Of a stretch of 64,000 nucleotides of DNA, positions 12,849 to 25,592 are shown piece by piece. A program made the position numbers and the translations under genes. Every line of letters starts with the position of its first letter. Position 1 is the first letter of the stretch. Under the pieces are notes generated by a model. That model was not told the DNA's origin, did no database searches, and saw only the letters and a program-made list of their open reading frames with translations. This DNA is from Desmodesmus armatus (lineage: Eukaryota > Chlorophyta > Chlorophyceae > Sphaeropleales > Scenedesmaceae), in NCBI GenBank assembly GCA_007449985.2, contig VIIQ02000571.1, forward strand, positions 124,001-188,000, in the 5' to 3' direction.

Positions 12849-15590
12849 CTACTGAGCTGCAGCCCTGAGCTTGTCCATCAGCTCTGGCACTTGGTTGAGA
12901 GGGTTGCGCTCATCCGTGCTGCATGCAACACAACAGCGATGGACATGCAGCGGCAGTGAGTACTAGTCAGCAGTGCGAGCAGCAAGACACGCCAGTCACA
13001 ACAGCATCAAAGAGCGGCGTGCAGGCCATCTAGTACAGCCAATCGTTGACAATCAGGTCCATGTCACTGCAGTGCCTGCAGGAGCACTCCTCTCGCTGAC
13101 TGCAACAGCGCAGGTTGCCAGATGTGTGCCACGACCCTCCCAGAAGACGCCACGTTGCTGTCTGCTTGTACTGATGCATACAGCTGCGCATGTGAGCAAG
13201 CCATTGATGACGTGATAGCGAAGCATGACTGTGAGGCTTTCCGGATCTACCAGAACACACTCCCTGTCACAGCCCCAGGAAACACTCACCAGGCCAGGTC
13301 AAATGGCGTGTTGCCGTTGCTATTCTTGGCTGCCCCATTGGCCCCACTGTTCAGCAGCACGTCCACCTGTGCCGCACAATAAAGCAGCAGGCACCGCGTT
13401 GTGAATGCAGCGTGATGATAACTGCTCCAGTTGTCGGACACAGTGGCTGATGGCCCGCCAAGGCTAGTCAGCCGCCACAGGCAGGATCCGCATGACAAAT
13501 GTAGCTGCTTGTCGGATGTGTTGCAGCACTTTGGATATCAAACTGCGCACAGTGTCAGTCGACTGACATTGTGCACACCTGGAGTGGCAAACAGCCTTTG
13601 CTCCATGAACATCACTAGGCGTAATAGAGGCTTGATCGCAGCCGCTCCCTGCTGTACTGTCGGGCTGAGCAATGCTGCTCTAGGCCTCTACAATGAGCGC
13701 AGCTGAATCAGCCAACAGCCTGTGCGCGGCACATGCTGTTGGCGCAATATCACTATGCATTGCGTCGCAGCTCCTTCCTTTCCTCACCAGCAGTGGGCGG
13801 CCATAGCCAGCAGCATAGTGCAGTGGGGTGTTGCCCTTGCTGTCCGCTGACTCCAGCTTAGCCCCCTCTTCCAACAGCATCTTGGCAATCTCAAGGTGGT
13901 TGAAGCCGCAAGCATAGTGCAGAGGCGTGCGCTGCTCAGCATCACCAGCATTCACATCCTGCAAGCATAAAGGACAGCAGCAGTGCAACCAGCGATGTGG
14001 TGAACCTCCAGACAGCGATGCCAATGCAAGCTTGTTACATGAATCTGGGTGACGAACGACTGGCCTACCGCCTCCCTTGCACGTGCTACATGTGCCTGGC
14101 TGGTCTGCCCACAAGCAAGTGCAGCTGCTGCAGCCAGTAGGTCCCTGCTTATCGAATGCCCGCCCATACCTTGCCAATTGCAATGAAGTCCTCCACAGCC
14201 TCCAGGTCGCCATACTTTGCTGCGTCAAACAGGTTGTCGATCTCCGGCACGTCAGCAGCCGGCGGCCTTTGGGCGCCAGCAGCAGCGGCAGCAGCAGCAC
14301 CTGGGGGTGGCACCTGCACCTGCACATCGCCTAGGCGCTCTCCAAGCTTGGCCAGCACCTGAAGTGGCCAGCGGCAGCAGCAGCAACACTACCCTTGGTG
14401 CGAGGGGGGAGGGTACAAGTGGATGCTTTCACCGCTGGGCGGTACTGCCCGTCCAGCGGTGGGGCCCGATGATTACCGTTTGCGGACTCCGCGTATGATG
14501 GCATCTTGATACAACGGTTGACGCGCAGACTGTATGTCACGTCTGGTTATGGGGTTGGGTGCGACCCCGTGGATGCGTCAAGAATCAGGGCCCTGCCTTG
14601 ATCCAACCAGCACACCGTGTGCATGCTTGGCCCAAAACGGGGTGCTCATAATGTGTGGCTGTGGTTTACACCACTGGGTGTAGTAGGGAGCCAGGACAAC
14701 AGAGCGCAGCCAATGTGTTGTTTCTGTGGGCTACACGGGTGGGGGATGTAACAGCCCCGCCCTCTGGCCATACGTGCGCGCGCAAGCAACCAGGGGACCA
14801 TGGGTGCCAGGGAATCGGCGGCCCAGCTGCTGCTGACCTTTGGGTCGTTCATGAACTTCATCAAGGCACCCATGCCGCCCGCCTGAATCTCTTCAAACAT
14901 TTGCTTGAACTCTGGGTCTTCCCGCAGTGATGCCATGCGCTGTTGGACCTGCTGGTTCTGCATGTAGGCCTGCGACACAGTCAAACAGCAGCACCAATGT
15001 AGCAGCAGCAGCACCAGCACGTGCCGCGGCAGTAGCGCAAGCTCCAAGCAGCTGGCAGAGCAAGGAGGCAGTGGGCGGTCAGAAAACAACATCAGCGACA
15101 CCCCGGTTCACAAGGCCACCTGTGGACTGACGGAGGCTGCTGCACCAACCTTTTACAGCTTAGAGGCCTACTGGCCTCTGCCCTATTGCCTGCTGCTGCC
15201 ACACCCACCTGCATCTCTGCCAGCTGCTGCTGCACCTCAGGCCTGGACATCGCCTCCTGCATCTGCTTCATCTGTGCAGCAACAGCGGGGTCCTGCAACA
15301 GGCCAAAACACGCACAGACACCTTGGGCTGCGAATATCGGGCTTCTACGAGGGTATTGCACAAGCTGGTGCTCTGCCATCGCTTGTCAGCCCAAATGCAC
15401 ACACCAGCATATGCAGTGTATCCATGCATGTGCTGCCTGAACTCACCTGCATGGCCTGCGCCATCTGTGCCTTCATAGCATCAGGCATGTCTGCAGCACG
15501 CACTGTCACACGCCTCAGGCTGATACGGGGGCATTTGGAGGTGGACTTGAAAGCGCCCCTGACGTCGGTGCTGCTGCTGTACTGCAACAT
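12849..15590 (-). CDS. Sti1-like/ankyrin-repeat protein, AKR2-like, with transit-peptide-like N-terminus
   Basis: Seven exons on the minus strand: 15590-15447, 15292-15209, 14969-14838, 14358-14170, 13958-13788, 13366-13290, 12918-12849. All junctions agree in phase and give about 288 residues. Residues about 40-140 carry Sti1-type helices with repeated DP starts (DPAVAAQMKQMQ, EDPEFKQMFEEI, MNDPKVLAKLGERLG). An Ala/Pro linker follows, then three to four ankyrin repeats (GDLEAVEDF, RTPLHYACGFNHLEIAKMLL, NTPLHYAAGYGR, NTPFDLA) and an amphipathic end. This order is that of plant AKR2, a cytosolic chaperone for chloroplast outer-envelope proteins (about 340 residues). Oddly, the first about 35 residues are Ser/Arg-rich and end RRVTVRAAD, like an algal plastid transit peptide, so a stromal Sti1-ankyrin protein is an alternative. 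An in-frame ATG at 15614 is a longer possible start. Head-to-head with the next gene. Confidence 0.85.
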
Positions 15591-15886
15591 GTTGTTCTGA
15601 TTGCTCCTATGCACCTCGGTTGATAGAATTCACTTTATTGTGATAGTACTGATCAACTACAAAGGGGGGCAAAGCAGATCGCCAGTCACTCGCGAAATTG
15701 TTATTCTTGATCAGTAGCTTGACTCGAACAGAGGGCGAGCAACGTCGGCACCAACACGTCGGGTAGATGTTCTTAACTTCAGCACGCATTTGCGACCAGT
15801 CTTGCTAAGCCCTCTCCCCTTACAACACAGTTGCTGCCACTCTGCTGTCAAATTGTGTGTCAAACGTCCAAAGGACTCAGTTGTAT
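15591..15886. promoter_or_regulatory. shared divergent promoter region
   Basis: Only about 296 bases separate the first codons of the AKR2-like gene (minus) and the cysteine synthase-like gene (plus), so both promoters and 5' leaders must lie here. No specific element is identified. Confidence 0.6.
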
Positions 15887-16199
15887 ATGCTGAGGCCCGA
15901 CTCAGGTCTTCACCAAACAGCCCTGCTATCATTCTGCCTCGGAGCAGCAGCGGCGGCAGCAGCTGCACTTGCTCTGCACTGCTGGCAGCGCCACAGCAGC
16001 TGGAGAGATACATGGAGCAGCCTTGCAGGCGCCCGGCCAAGCCATGTCGGGCCTGTGGTTGATGGAGTGGAAGGTGCCATCGGCAACACACCTCTAATCC
16101 GCATCAAAAGCCTCTCAGAAGCAACAGGATGCGAGGTGACACCCGCACTGTTACCACTAGCACGGTGCAACACAGCCATTTGTTAGTCTTGCTCAACTG

Positions 16200-16232
<33 letters not shown>

Positions 16233-19200
16233 AGGACATCATACATCAGCACTTGCTCTGACAGGGTCTCACAGAGCCACCCGGCATACCCTTGAACGCG
16301 TACTTGGCAGGGCCCGCGTGCTGCCCCAAGGTCTTATGCATGGTAGTGTCTTGTCTGTGTCTTGTATTGTCTTGCTGCCACAGATCCTGGGCAAAGCAGA
16401 GTTCCTGAATCCTGGAGGCAGTGTGAAAGACAGAGTGGCGCTGCGGATCGTCCAAGAGGCACTGGTGAGCATCTGGGCTGCCTTCATGCTGCGCTGTGTG
16501 CTGTGATGCGCTGGCAGTGTGACGACATGCTGTGTCACCGCCAGGCCTATGGTCAAGGGAGCCAGCTGTGCTGGCGCAGTTTATGTCGTGCAGTGCTGGC
16601 AAGCGAAGCAAACAGTGTTGATTAGGTACAGTTGACTGGCAGGCGCATCAGCGTCAGCCCTTTGCCATACCCTTGCAGCACTGCTACCCTGCAATGCCGC
16701 TACAGCTAACAACATCACCTCTACTGGGGGCCACCTGAGTGCTGCTTTCAATTCTGCTGTGTCTCCAGCTCTGCTGATGGTGCTGACACTTACAGTCAGT
16801 CAGTACACAAATTCTTCACGCACCTTAGCTGACAGTCAGCACGTCGTCCGATGTCGTGTGCAGGCATCGGGCCAGCTCCAACCTGGCGGCCTCATCACTG
16901 AGGGTACTGCTGGCAGCACAGGAGTCAGCTTGGCAATGGTGCGTGTGGGTACAGCGTGCCTGCAGTTGCAGGGTGCCTATGACCATGCCAAGGGTCCTTG
17001 GTGGATGCAGGTACAGCCTTAGCAGTGTTGTTGGCTTGCAGCTGCAAGGCATAGACGGCAACACAGAGAAGCAATAAACGTGCACGTGCAGCTTGCAGCA
17101 CGTGCTGCTCTGCACACTGCAACAAATCAGCTGGATGCAGACGTTTATGAGGCTGCTGTTGTTACTGTTAGTTGAGACCCGGCACCCACCATGTAGTGAG
17201 AAGGGGATGTACGACATGCCTCGTGCCCCATGCTGTGTGCTGCCTCTGCTGTTTTGCTGCCCAGGTGGCAGCAGCATATGGTTACCACTGCTTCATCGCC
17301 ATGCCGGATGATGCAGCCATTGAGAAGGCCCAGCTACTGCAAGCTCTAGGTGAGAGGTGGGTGGCAGGGCACTACCGTAGTATATACTGAGTAGTATGCA
17401 GTACAAGCGCTGCAGGGTACAGACAGAGCACTTGCAAGCGCTTTGCAGTGTGGCTTGGTGGGTGGGTTTGGCAGTTGGGCTTTCAGGTGTGTTCGTCAGC
17501 AGCATGGGTTAGGGTTTGTTGCTAACAGGGGTGGCTGGGCTTTCAGGTGTGTTCGTCAGCATCATGGGTTAGGGTTTGTTGCTAACAGGGGCGGCTCTCA
17601 TCACATGTTGTAGTTGTACCATTGCTGTTGTGCCGCGCCGTGCCATGCTGTGCCATGCTGTGCAGGCGCTGAGGTGCAGCGGCTACGGCCGGTGTCCATC
17701 ACGCACCCGGAGCACCCAGTCAATGTGGCACGCAAGAGAGCGGAGGATGTTCCTGGTGCCGTGTTTGCGGATCAGTTTGAAAACCTGGCAAATTTGAGGG
17801 CACACTTGGACACCGGTGAACCCTTGTTGGCTGCTGGCCAGCAGCCCCTCTCTGCCATGCTGTACTGCACAAGAGTAGTATCCGTACCTTGCCAAGCCCA
17901 GTGGAGTCGTATGATGCATACAATGGCCTGCATACAAACTGCATCACATTGCTGTGTTGTGGGCTGTGCGTTTGATGCAGCAACATTCGATGTCTCAAAG
18001 GTGATATCATCTGGATGGTGACGACTGATACACCCAGGGGACTGGTTAGGCGTGTTGCACATCAGCTTTGGCTGGTAGGAACCATGCAGCAAACTCCTGC
18101 TGCTGTTGTGGCTGCTCTGGATGGCTGTCTCCTTGCAGGCAGGGAGATTCTCCTGCAGACACAGGGCCGCCTACATGCCTTTGTGTCTGGTGCTGGCACT
18201 GGGGGCACGATTGCTGGTGTGTCTCACGCTCTGAAAGCGCACAACCCCGACATACGGGTGGTACTTGCGGATCCTCCAGGCTCCTCACTCTTCAACAAGG
18301 CAAGTGCCTGCTGTGCTGTCAGCAGACATGACGCATACAGCCTTCTTGGTGCTGTGTGCTGTGGGCCGAGGTGCTGCGTGCTATGGACTGAGCTGCTACC
18401 GTGGTGGCACCACCAGTTGAGCTGTCGCATGTGCTGCAGTTGACCCCTAGGGTGATGATGGTAGATGAGGGCACTGAGACATGGGGATCCACACTTGCAG
18501 TCACACGCCACGCATAACACATCACGCGCGTCACGTCTGCCTCAACCCATAGCGCAAGTCACTCCTGCGTCACTCTCACTGCTCTCTCTGTGTGTGTGCG
18601 CCTCACAGGTGAAGCGTGGTGTGCTGTACACCTGGCACGAGGCTGAGGGGAAGCGGCTGAAGAACCCGTTTGACACCATCACAGAGGGAGTGGGGCTCAA
18701 CCGGCTGACAGCCAACTTTGCAGCGGCTGCTGTGGATGATGCTGTGCGTGTGACTGACAGGGAGGCAGTGGAGATGGCTGCATACCTTCTGAGGTGAGGC
18801 TGCTTGATGCGCCCCATGGTGGTAGCGCTGTAGGTGCTGGGCTGCGCTAAGCACAGGCTGTCTTAGGGTTGGCATCGCTCTCAAGTTGTGGTGTACACTC
18901 CGCTGTTCCGCTTACCAAAGCGCTGCATTGATGGGGTGGGGAGGGACGTTTCTTCAGCCAACTTGCATGTTATTGCTGTCAACCGCAGTGTGGAGTCACT
19001 TGCAAGAACACATACAGGCTTCATGCGGCTCACCGGGTTCAGCATGGGTTGGCGGCGTTGTATATATATGTGCCTGTGCGTTTTGTGTCTTGCAGGAATG
19101 ATGGGCTGTTTGTGGGCAGCTCAGCCGCAGTCAACTGCGTGGGGGCCGTCAAAGCAGCTAGGGCCTTGGGGCCAGGTCACACAGTTGTTACAATTTTGTG

Positions 19201-19312
19201 TGATGGGGGTGCCAGGCACCTCAGCAAGTTCCACAGCCCCTCATACCTCCAGGAGATGGGGTTGACCCCTGAAGCAACATGCACTGGCCTACAGTGGGTG
19301 GGGGCAGGTTGA
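15887..19312 (+). CDS. membrane-anchored cysteine synthase-like PLP enzyme (Mcy1-like)
   Basis: Eight exons: 15887-16135, 16384-16464, 16864-16938, 17265-17349, 17666-17815, 18139-18299, 18609-18793, 19096-19312. Their lengths sum to exactly 401 codons and all phases agree. Fold-type II PLP enzyme of the O-acetylserine sulfhydrylase family: IGNTPLIRI near the start, GGSVKDR with the PLP-binding lysine, substrate loop EGTAGSTG, phosphate-binding GAGTGGT, and GSSAAVN near the end. Residues 11-31 form an Ala-rich hydrophobic segment, a likely N-terminal membrane anchor. KSLSEATGCE and FADQFEN resemble the yeast Mcy1 branch, which sits in the mitochondrial outer membrane, rather than bulk cysteine synthase. 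Catalysis is therefore probable but the true substrate is uncertain. The intron 18300-18608 starts with GC (GCAAGT), a GC-AG intron. Its 3' half is the left end of the large duplication; a broken copy lies at 28.58 kb. Confidence 0.9.
17477..17596 (+). repeat. exact-period 60-base tandem duplication containing a telo-box
   Basis: Two adjacent 60-base copies in the intron before exon 5 of the cysteine synthase-like gene, differing at only a few positions. Each contains GGGTTAGGGTTT, which includes TTAGGGTTT, the reverse complement of the plant telo-box AAACCCTAA. Confidence 0.9.
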
Positions 19313-22300
19313 TGTGAGGTGGCAATGGCATCAATGTGTGGTAGGTGGAGAGAACCTGTGTGGTTACCTGGACAGCGTCAGCCGGTGTGGGTGGAGCACA
19401 GTGTTATGCGTCAGGCTGTGAGTGCGCCAGGTGCTGTGAGCGGTCAGCAACTCTCTGGTTGAGTTCTATTTGTTGTGATTTCCTCTGGTTTGGTGCCCCG
19501 TCTCCGTGATGTCTGTGATGGGTTGGCATAAGCTCTGGAGCCCCTGTGAGTCACAGCTACAGATGGAACATCAACTGATTGATTGGGTGCGGGTGGTTGG
19601 TGAGCAAATAGTGTGTGGTATGTTGCTTTTGCGTGGTATCCACTTGCTGTGCAACCCCCAGCTGGCAGCCTGCAACACCCGGTATGCGGTGATTGGTTCG
19701 TGCTGCCTGTTGGGCTGGGCACCCCCTCGACGCACAACTGCTTGGCCGTGCTGTCTGCTGTCGAAAGTCAGAAAAGTTGGGGGTGCTGATGAGCCAAACA
19801 CGTAGCACCTGAACACAACCTGAAAATTTGACATACTTTGACATTCTTTGACATTGTTACATCTGATCGGGACCTCATAGCGTGGCCATGCCACTTGCAA
19901 AGGTACGATGGCGGCAAGCCAATATCCATGCACCAACAGCATGCTGTCAAAGCGGCTGAGGAGCACAGTCCTGGCTCACCTGCAATCCACACTGCATGAC
20001 TTGATCTACCAAGCAATCACAAGACCAACAATCACGCAGCACATACAACCCAACCAGGTAGCAGAATCACCTCGCTCAAACAGCTATTGCAGCCTGCAGG
20101 AGCCGCACATTTGCGGCAATAGGGATGCAGCATGCATTGAACACAATCTTGTCGTACTGCAGGGTAGGGGGCGCACCCGCTGCACCAGCCAGCTGCAGCA
20201 GCCGGCTGGGCCGGCTGCGTCAGCCTTTGCCTCGGCATCTCTGTCCAAGACACCATCTTGGGATCTGGACATGGCGCTTGCTCGTGGTGGAGCGACTGGT
20301 CGCGCGGAGTCAGGCCACTCCAGAGGTCACCTCCCCCACTCACGCAGTGTGTGAGACCAGACTTCTGTGCGATTCACCAAGTGGTGCCCAGCCTGTCAGT
20401 CATGCTCTCACAAATGGCAGGTGCATGCCCATTTGACAACGAGCAAGCACATGCTGGCTGCTGCTTGGGTACGCGCATGTGCAGGCCCCCTGCTGCGAAG
20501 CCTAACAGACAGCTTTGACAGCAAGCCATGGCTTGAGGGCTGTCTTGCAAACAGTCAAGCATGGGGTCGCCCACCCTTGTCCCCATTGCGCTGTAGACAC
20601 CTAGGCGGCACCGATTCACAGGGAGCCAGCACAATTGCGACACACCTGACAGTCCAGCACACAGAATAAATATATAATATATAATCATTGGTGCGCTCCT
20701 TGCCCCACTTTCCCTGCAGATGCTCAGCAGGCATCTACTTGAAGCGTCCCTTTGCAGGGGAACGGTGAACAGCATTGGTAGTAGACTAGTCAAGCTTCAA
20801 CACGCTTCCCACTTGCCTGGTGATCCAGCCATGACTGCCTTATTGAAGCCATGTAACCGGCCGGCAGCAGCTACATAGTATTGCCTGGAGGAATGTCACC
20901 ACCACCAGCTGCTCGAAACCCAACAAGCAGCCTCACAGGGAGCAACACGTGCACGTCCTCCACTGTTGCCAGTGACAGTGTTTTTTTGAGCTGCCGGAAC
21001 ACCTGTGTAAAGTCCAGTGCCCTCAACCAACCAACCTTGCAATGCTGCAACGACAGCACACAACACTGACGCAACCAACCAAAGGCACAGCTCGTGCCGC
21101 CTGACAGTCCTCTTGTTCTTGAAAACACACCCCACACGCATCCCAACATCATCATCCCACTCAGACAGTGACAGGCATGCAGGCGCAGGACTCCGTGTAC
21201 AACAAACACGACCAAGAAGTGCTTCAAAGATAGTTGGAATACTAAGACACCAAACTCACTCCAGTGTTCATTCAACACTGCGGTCGACGTTGCCAGGTGC
21301 AAAAGATGCCATGAGGGGCGACAGCAGCTGCTATGCAGAGCAGCTCACATGGACAAGTACACACAACACCCCCATGTACAACAGGAACATGATGTTGACC
21401 CGCCTGCCATGCGTATCTGCCCATCTTGCTAGCTTTGGGCAGCATGCCAGCAGAGGCCGGGGGCCACAGACAACACTGCAGTCAACCCTTGGCAGCGGCA
21501 TGCACTGCACTGTGTTCAGCTGGGCAGTGACAGGGAGAGTAGTGCACAGGGTATGTTGACTACGGTGCAAAGCTCCAACACTGTCAATCTGCAGTGCAGC
21601 ACTTCAGGCCGCAAAGGCACGCTAGTCAAATATCCGTCGTGGGGACAGCATGGCGATGTAAACTGGTGAGTGCCCGTGCACATATCCACCGTGCAGTGCG
21701 TATATTTATGCATCAAGACGGGTGTGAGGGCAAAACTGCTCGAGGTCCTGCAGTGTGTGTGAGCATAGTCAACACCGTAAACACCTCAGGTCCCCACGCT
21801 TTCTAGCAGCACTCGGCCTGACAGCTTGCAGACAGCTTGCAGCCCGGGCGTGACTAAGGCAGCGCCACCAGCATTGCCCATGCGATGACCCAAACAGCAA
21901 TTCTCAGCAATGCAGGCATGAAACACCACACTTGGGACCCCTTCCTGAGATTGCCATCACATAGGTGGCCGCTAGCATCATGAGATAGCATCACTTGCGT
22001 GTACTGCAAGCCGCACCCTTGATCTCGGAACCATAAACCATTGCCAGCTATCTGTGTCAGAGCACACACAACAGTGTTCCACAACCCCAAACAGTCTCAG
22101 CTACTGTGCCAGTGAGCTGGGTACAACATCACTGTGAGTGACAGTGAGGAGACGTCATGATCAGAAACAGTGAATAGAGGCCGCATGCTGTGGCAGGAGG
22201 GGACGGCCCGGCAGCCTTGCATAACCGCCCCATTCTAGCTAGATGCACTTTGCGCACCGCATGCCATGACCACAGCCATCGGGACAGGTATCCAACACAG

Positions 22301-25300
22301 CCCAGCACTGAAACATGCACCCGGCTGTGCCACAGCCGTCATCCTGTGTTGCACATATCAACAAACGAGGGGAACAGCGGCGAGAGGTGGCAATGGTGAC
22401 CCAAACAGGAGCAGCCACCACCAGTGGTAGTGTAGGCCTTGCCGGCCAGACCGGAATGCATTTCAAACAAGTGGTGCTTGCACCACTGAAGATCCATGCC
22501 GGATGTCTTGCGTACTTTGCCGTCACACATCAAACACGGCCGGGACAGCGCCAGTCAAAAAGATGTGCTTTGCTCGATAAGCCTGTGACACAGACATGAC
22601 TGTGGCAGCAACAGTCAGCAGGAGGTCCAGCCATTGTGCAGCAACATAACTGGGCGCAGCAGTCACTGCAATGAATGCATAGCCGAAAGCCTGCCCAGCG
22701 CAGGAGCAGTATCAGGAATCCCATCAACAACGATGCGTGTGTGACAGGTATCCAACAATTGCGTCACGGCAGGGCACATTGTGGAGCAGTAGGCCCACCG
22801 CCGCAGCAGATCAACCAACACCAGTACACAAAAACCATTGGGCCTGTGCTCCAACCACATTCACATAACCCAGTCGGTGAATGCATGCTGCAGCAGCGCG
22901 GGTGGTGGCAGGATCGTGCACTCGGTGGTGGTGACCCGGACACGACACCCCGCCTAGCACAGGTTGAGGGAATTCATCATGCAGTGGACCTCTGCAGCCA
23001 CGCTGGCTGAGAGACGTGGTGGCTGCTGTAGCTGTGAGTTGGACAGCGGGCGATGCATATGCCATCAATGGCGCAATCCAAAACAGGTAGAGCCGTCACC
23101 GCAGCGGAGTGACTAGCGGGGTTGATGCCAACAGGATGCGGCAGGGTTCCTGTCACGCCTTCCACAGGGTGCTGAGGCTGCGCCCACAGTGTCAGGCCAG
23201 TACAGCACTGCATGTCAGATCATACGGGATACAAACCTGCGCCCTACACTGTGTGGCGGTGACACAGGTATTATGCCTGGTGGCGATTGGCCCAGACGAA
23301 TCAAAATCAACAGAACAAGCCACATTAAACAGCCCAGATGTTAGATGAGAACGGTGCTGAATCTGTCGCATGTTGCGGCACGACCTGTCAGTCAGTTCAC
23401 ATCACACGTACCAACGACAGATGCACGGGCCATGCAGGGCAGCTGTTCGTCATTCTGCTGCAGCCGCCCTCTGCTGTGACAGGCAAACCAGTAGCCGCGT
23501 GGCGACAGGCCACCTGCTGGCTGCCCATGGATCATGGCACTACAAAAGATCAGATGCACTCAAGAGTCCTGCAGCCAACCATGTTGGCTGTTGGGAGGCT
23601 AGGGCCTCAGGCTGGACAGATCACCAGGCACACTTTGCAAGTCCAGACAAGGCGTGGGTGTGACAGCGCACCCCTATCTGCCGAGGGCAGGGCGCTCGGG
23701 AACACCCACAGCCAGAAACACATGCCTCAGATTCAACACCATCAGGAGAAGACTGCATCACTGCACACCACATCGACGGTAACTTGACAATGTTGTCACA
23801 GCCACAGGTGGGAAGTATATCATGCGCTAATACCGTTGTCTGATGCTGCACAACAGGCATCACAAGCAACAGCCTGATTGGCTCAGTCCTATACTGCCCT
23901 TCCTCCCTGTCAAGCCATGTCTGTCCCCTCATGGCTTATTGCGGACACAAGGTGCCCACGCACCAACACTTCGAAATGGCTACCACCTCGATGCATCATG
24001 CAACAGAGGCAGCTGGTGACTGAAATAGAGGGGTAGATAAGCGCCTACATGCACTGTGCTAGGCACAGGCTCCCAGGCCTTAGTGGTAGGACTTAGTGGT
24101 GATCAACACCACTGGAGTAGGCTCCCCACAGCGATGGTGGCCTATATACTTGGTAATCAGCAGACAGCTGCCCTTCTGAACCCTTGGACCCTGGGGCATG
24201 CAGCCACCAGCAGTCGTTCCTGCCCTGTTGTACCCAGCACACCCAAACATCAGGCTCACTCCTTCACAATTGGATGCAAGGCAGTGACGTCACACAACAT
24301 TCTCAAAAGCCGCACACATGTGGGTTGGCAGCACAACATTATTCCCCAACCTTGTAGGCTCCCCACGCGTGTGCACATATCACGTCTCAACCCACAACAC
24401 TGACATTGGCCAACCAGCTTGCGTCAACTCTACTGCATGCATTCAACGATGCACACCCAAGTTTGGTGTACACCCATCCAACCACAGTCGTTGGCCAACC
24501 ATGCGAACAAGCTGCCCAGGGTCGACAATACAGTCGGCAATCGAGGCGCCCTTCAGGGTGTATGCCGTGGACAACATTGCCGATCACACCAAACACACTC
24601 AACAGAGGAATCACTTCTCAAGATTCTGTACTTTCAGGTGGGCGCAACCAACCATAACCCTCTGGGCATGCAGCATGTCTGTGTGTTATTTCCCAAGCCG
24701 CCGACCACCCCACCAGAACTGCTGACCCATACTTCACCCCAACTGCACACACAATCAGCACACACACTTGGCACGCACACACGCATGCTCACACCCAAGC
24801 ACGTGCACGCACGCACACATCGCATTCACGCACGCACTCACGAACACACACACACAGAGAGCTTCAAATTTGCCCCCGCTTCGCCATGCCACCGGGCGCG
24901 TCCAGCCGACAAGTAAGCTCCTGCTGCCGTTGGCAACGATATCTTCTGTCACATGCGCGGTTGCACCTCAACATGCTTCACGCAACAGTAAACAGGACGA
25001 ACAGGCAAAGGCCTTGGCCACGTGTGTGAGAGGCAACAGCACATGCACGACCCCCATCTCTTTCAGACCACAACCAAAAAAGTCTTCCAATAAACCCTCC
25101 GACCTCTTCATTGCCGGTAAGTGAGGCGAGGTTGTGAATATCAGTAATACATACATATGCATGTCGATACATTCACTGCACACTTTGACTCCTTGCAAGG
25201 TGGGGATGCGCCACTCTCAACCCTCGGCAAGGGTCCACCCTGCAGCGCCCACCCTGAACCAGCAATGGCTCTGCTCAGCAGGCTGCGTGCACGCTGGCCA

Positions 25301-25592
25301 TGGCAGGCCGTGGCAACACGGCCACGCATGCAGATCAACACACCAAAGTGCCATACAAACATAGACACCCCCAGATTGCCCTTGGGACAAGTAGCAGCAC
25401 TCCAACAAGACTGAGCAGGCCTGTTGGAGCTTTCAAGGGCACCAAGGCAAGCACACACCCTCCACAGCATGCACAGCGCTACTAGCACAACACCCAGCCA
25501 CAACAAGGCAAACTAGCCTCACCACTGTTATTGAAGCACTGGCGCAAGTGCATTTCATGCTTCACGTGCCTGCAGTGCATGTGCACCACACT
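19313..25592 (-). other. 6.3 kb mostly unassigned, C/A-rich on +, interior of arm A
   Basis: No continuous gene recognised. It contains the GHMP-kinase-like exon (19895-19979) and a few minus-strand blocks with coding character, for example 21069-20871 reading RALDFTQVFRQLKKTLSLA and one near 20160-20100 reading YDKIVFNACCIPIAANVRLL. The C/A richness on + suggests minus-strand transcription with long introns. A decayed or highly interrupted minus-strand gene is the simplest reading. Confidence 0.35.
19895..19979 (-). pseudogene. GHMP-kinase-like exon, arm A copy
   Basis: A CAG acceptor and a GTGGCA donor bound an 85-base block encoding GEPGLCSSAALTACC and so on. The related block in arm B reads GEPGLSSSAALTAAVGACLD, matching the GLSSSAAL phosphate-loop signature of GHMP kinases such as galactokinase or arabinokinase. 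Here the first serine is cysteine and three bases are missing, though the frame is kept. No other GHMP exons were identified, so it may be a relic; which kinase cannot be told. Confidence 0.4.

Noticed and set aside
24720..24860. Open frames rich in His/Thr/Arg near 24.4-24.9 kb
   Set aside because: Generated by a degenerate CACACA/ACGCAC tract; no coding evidence.
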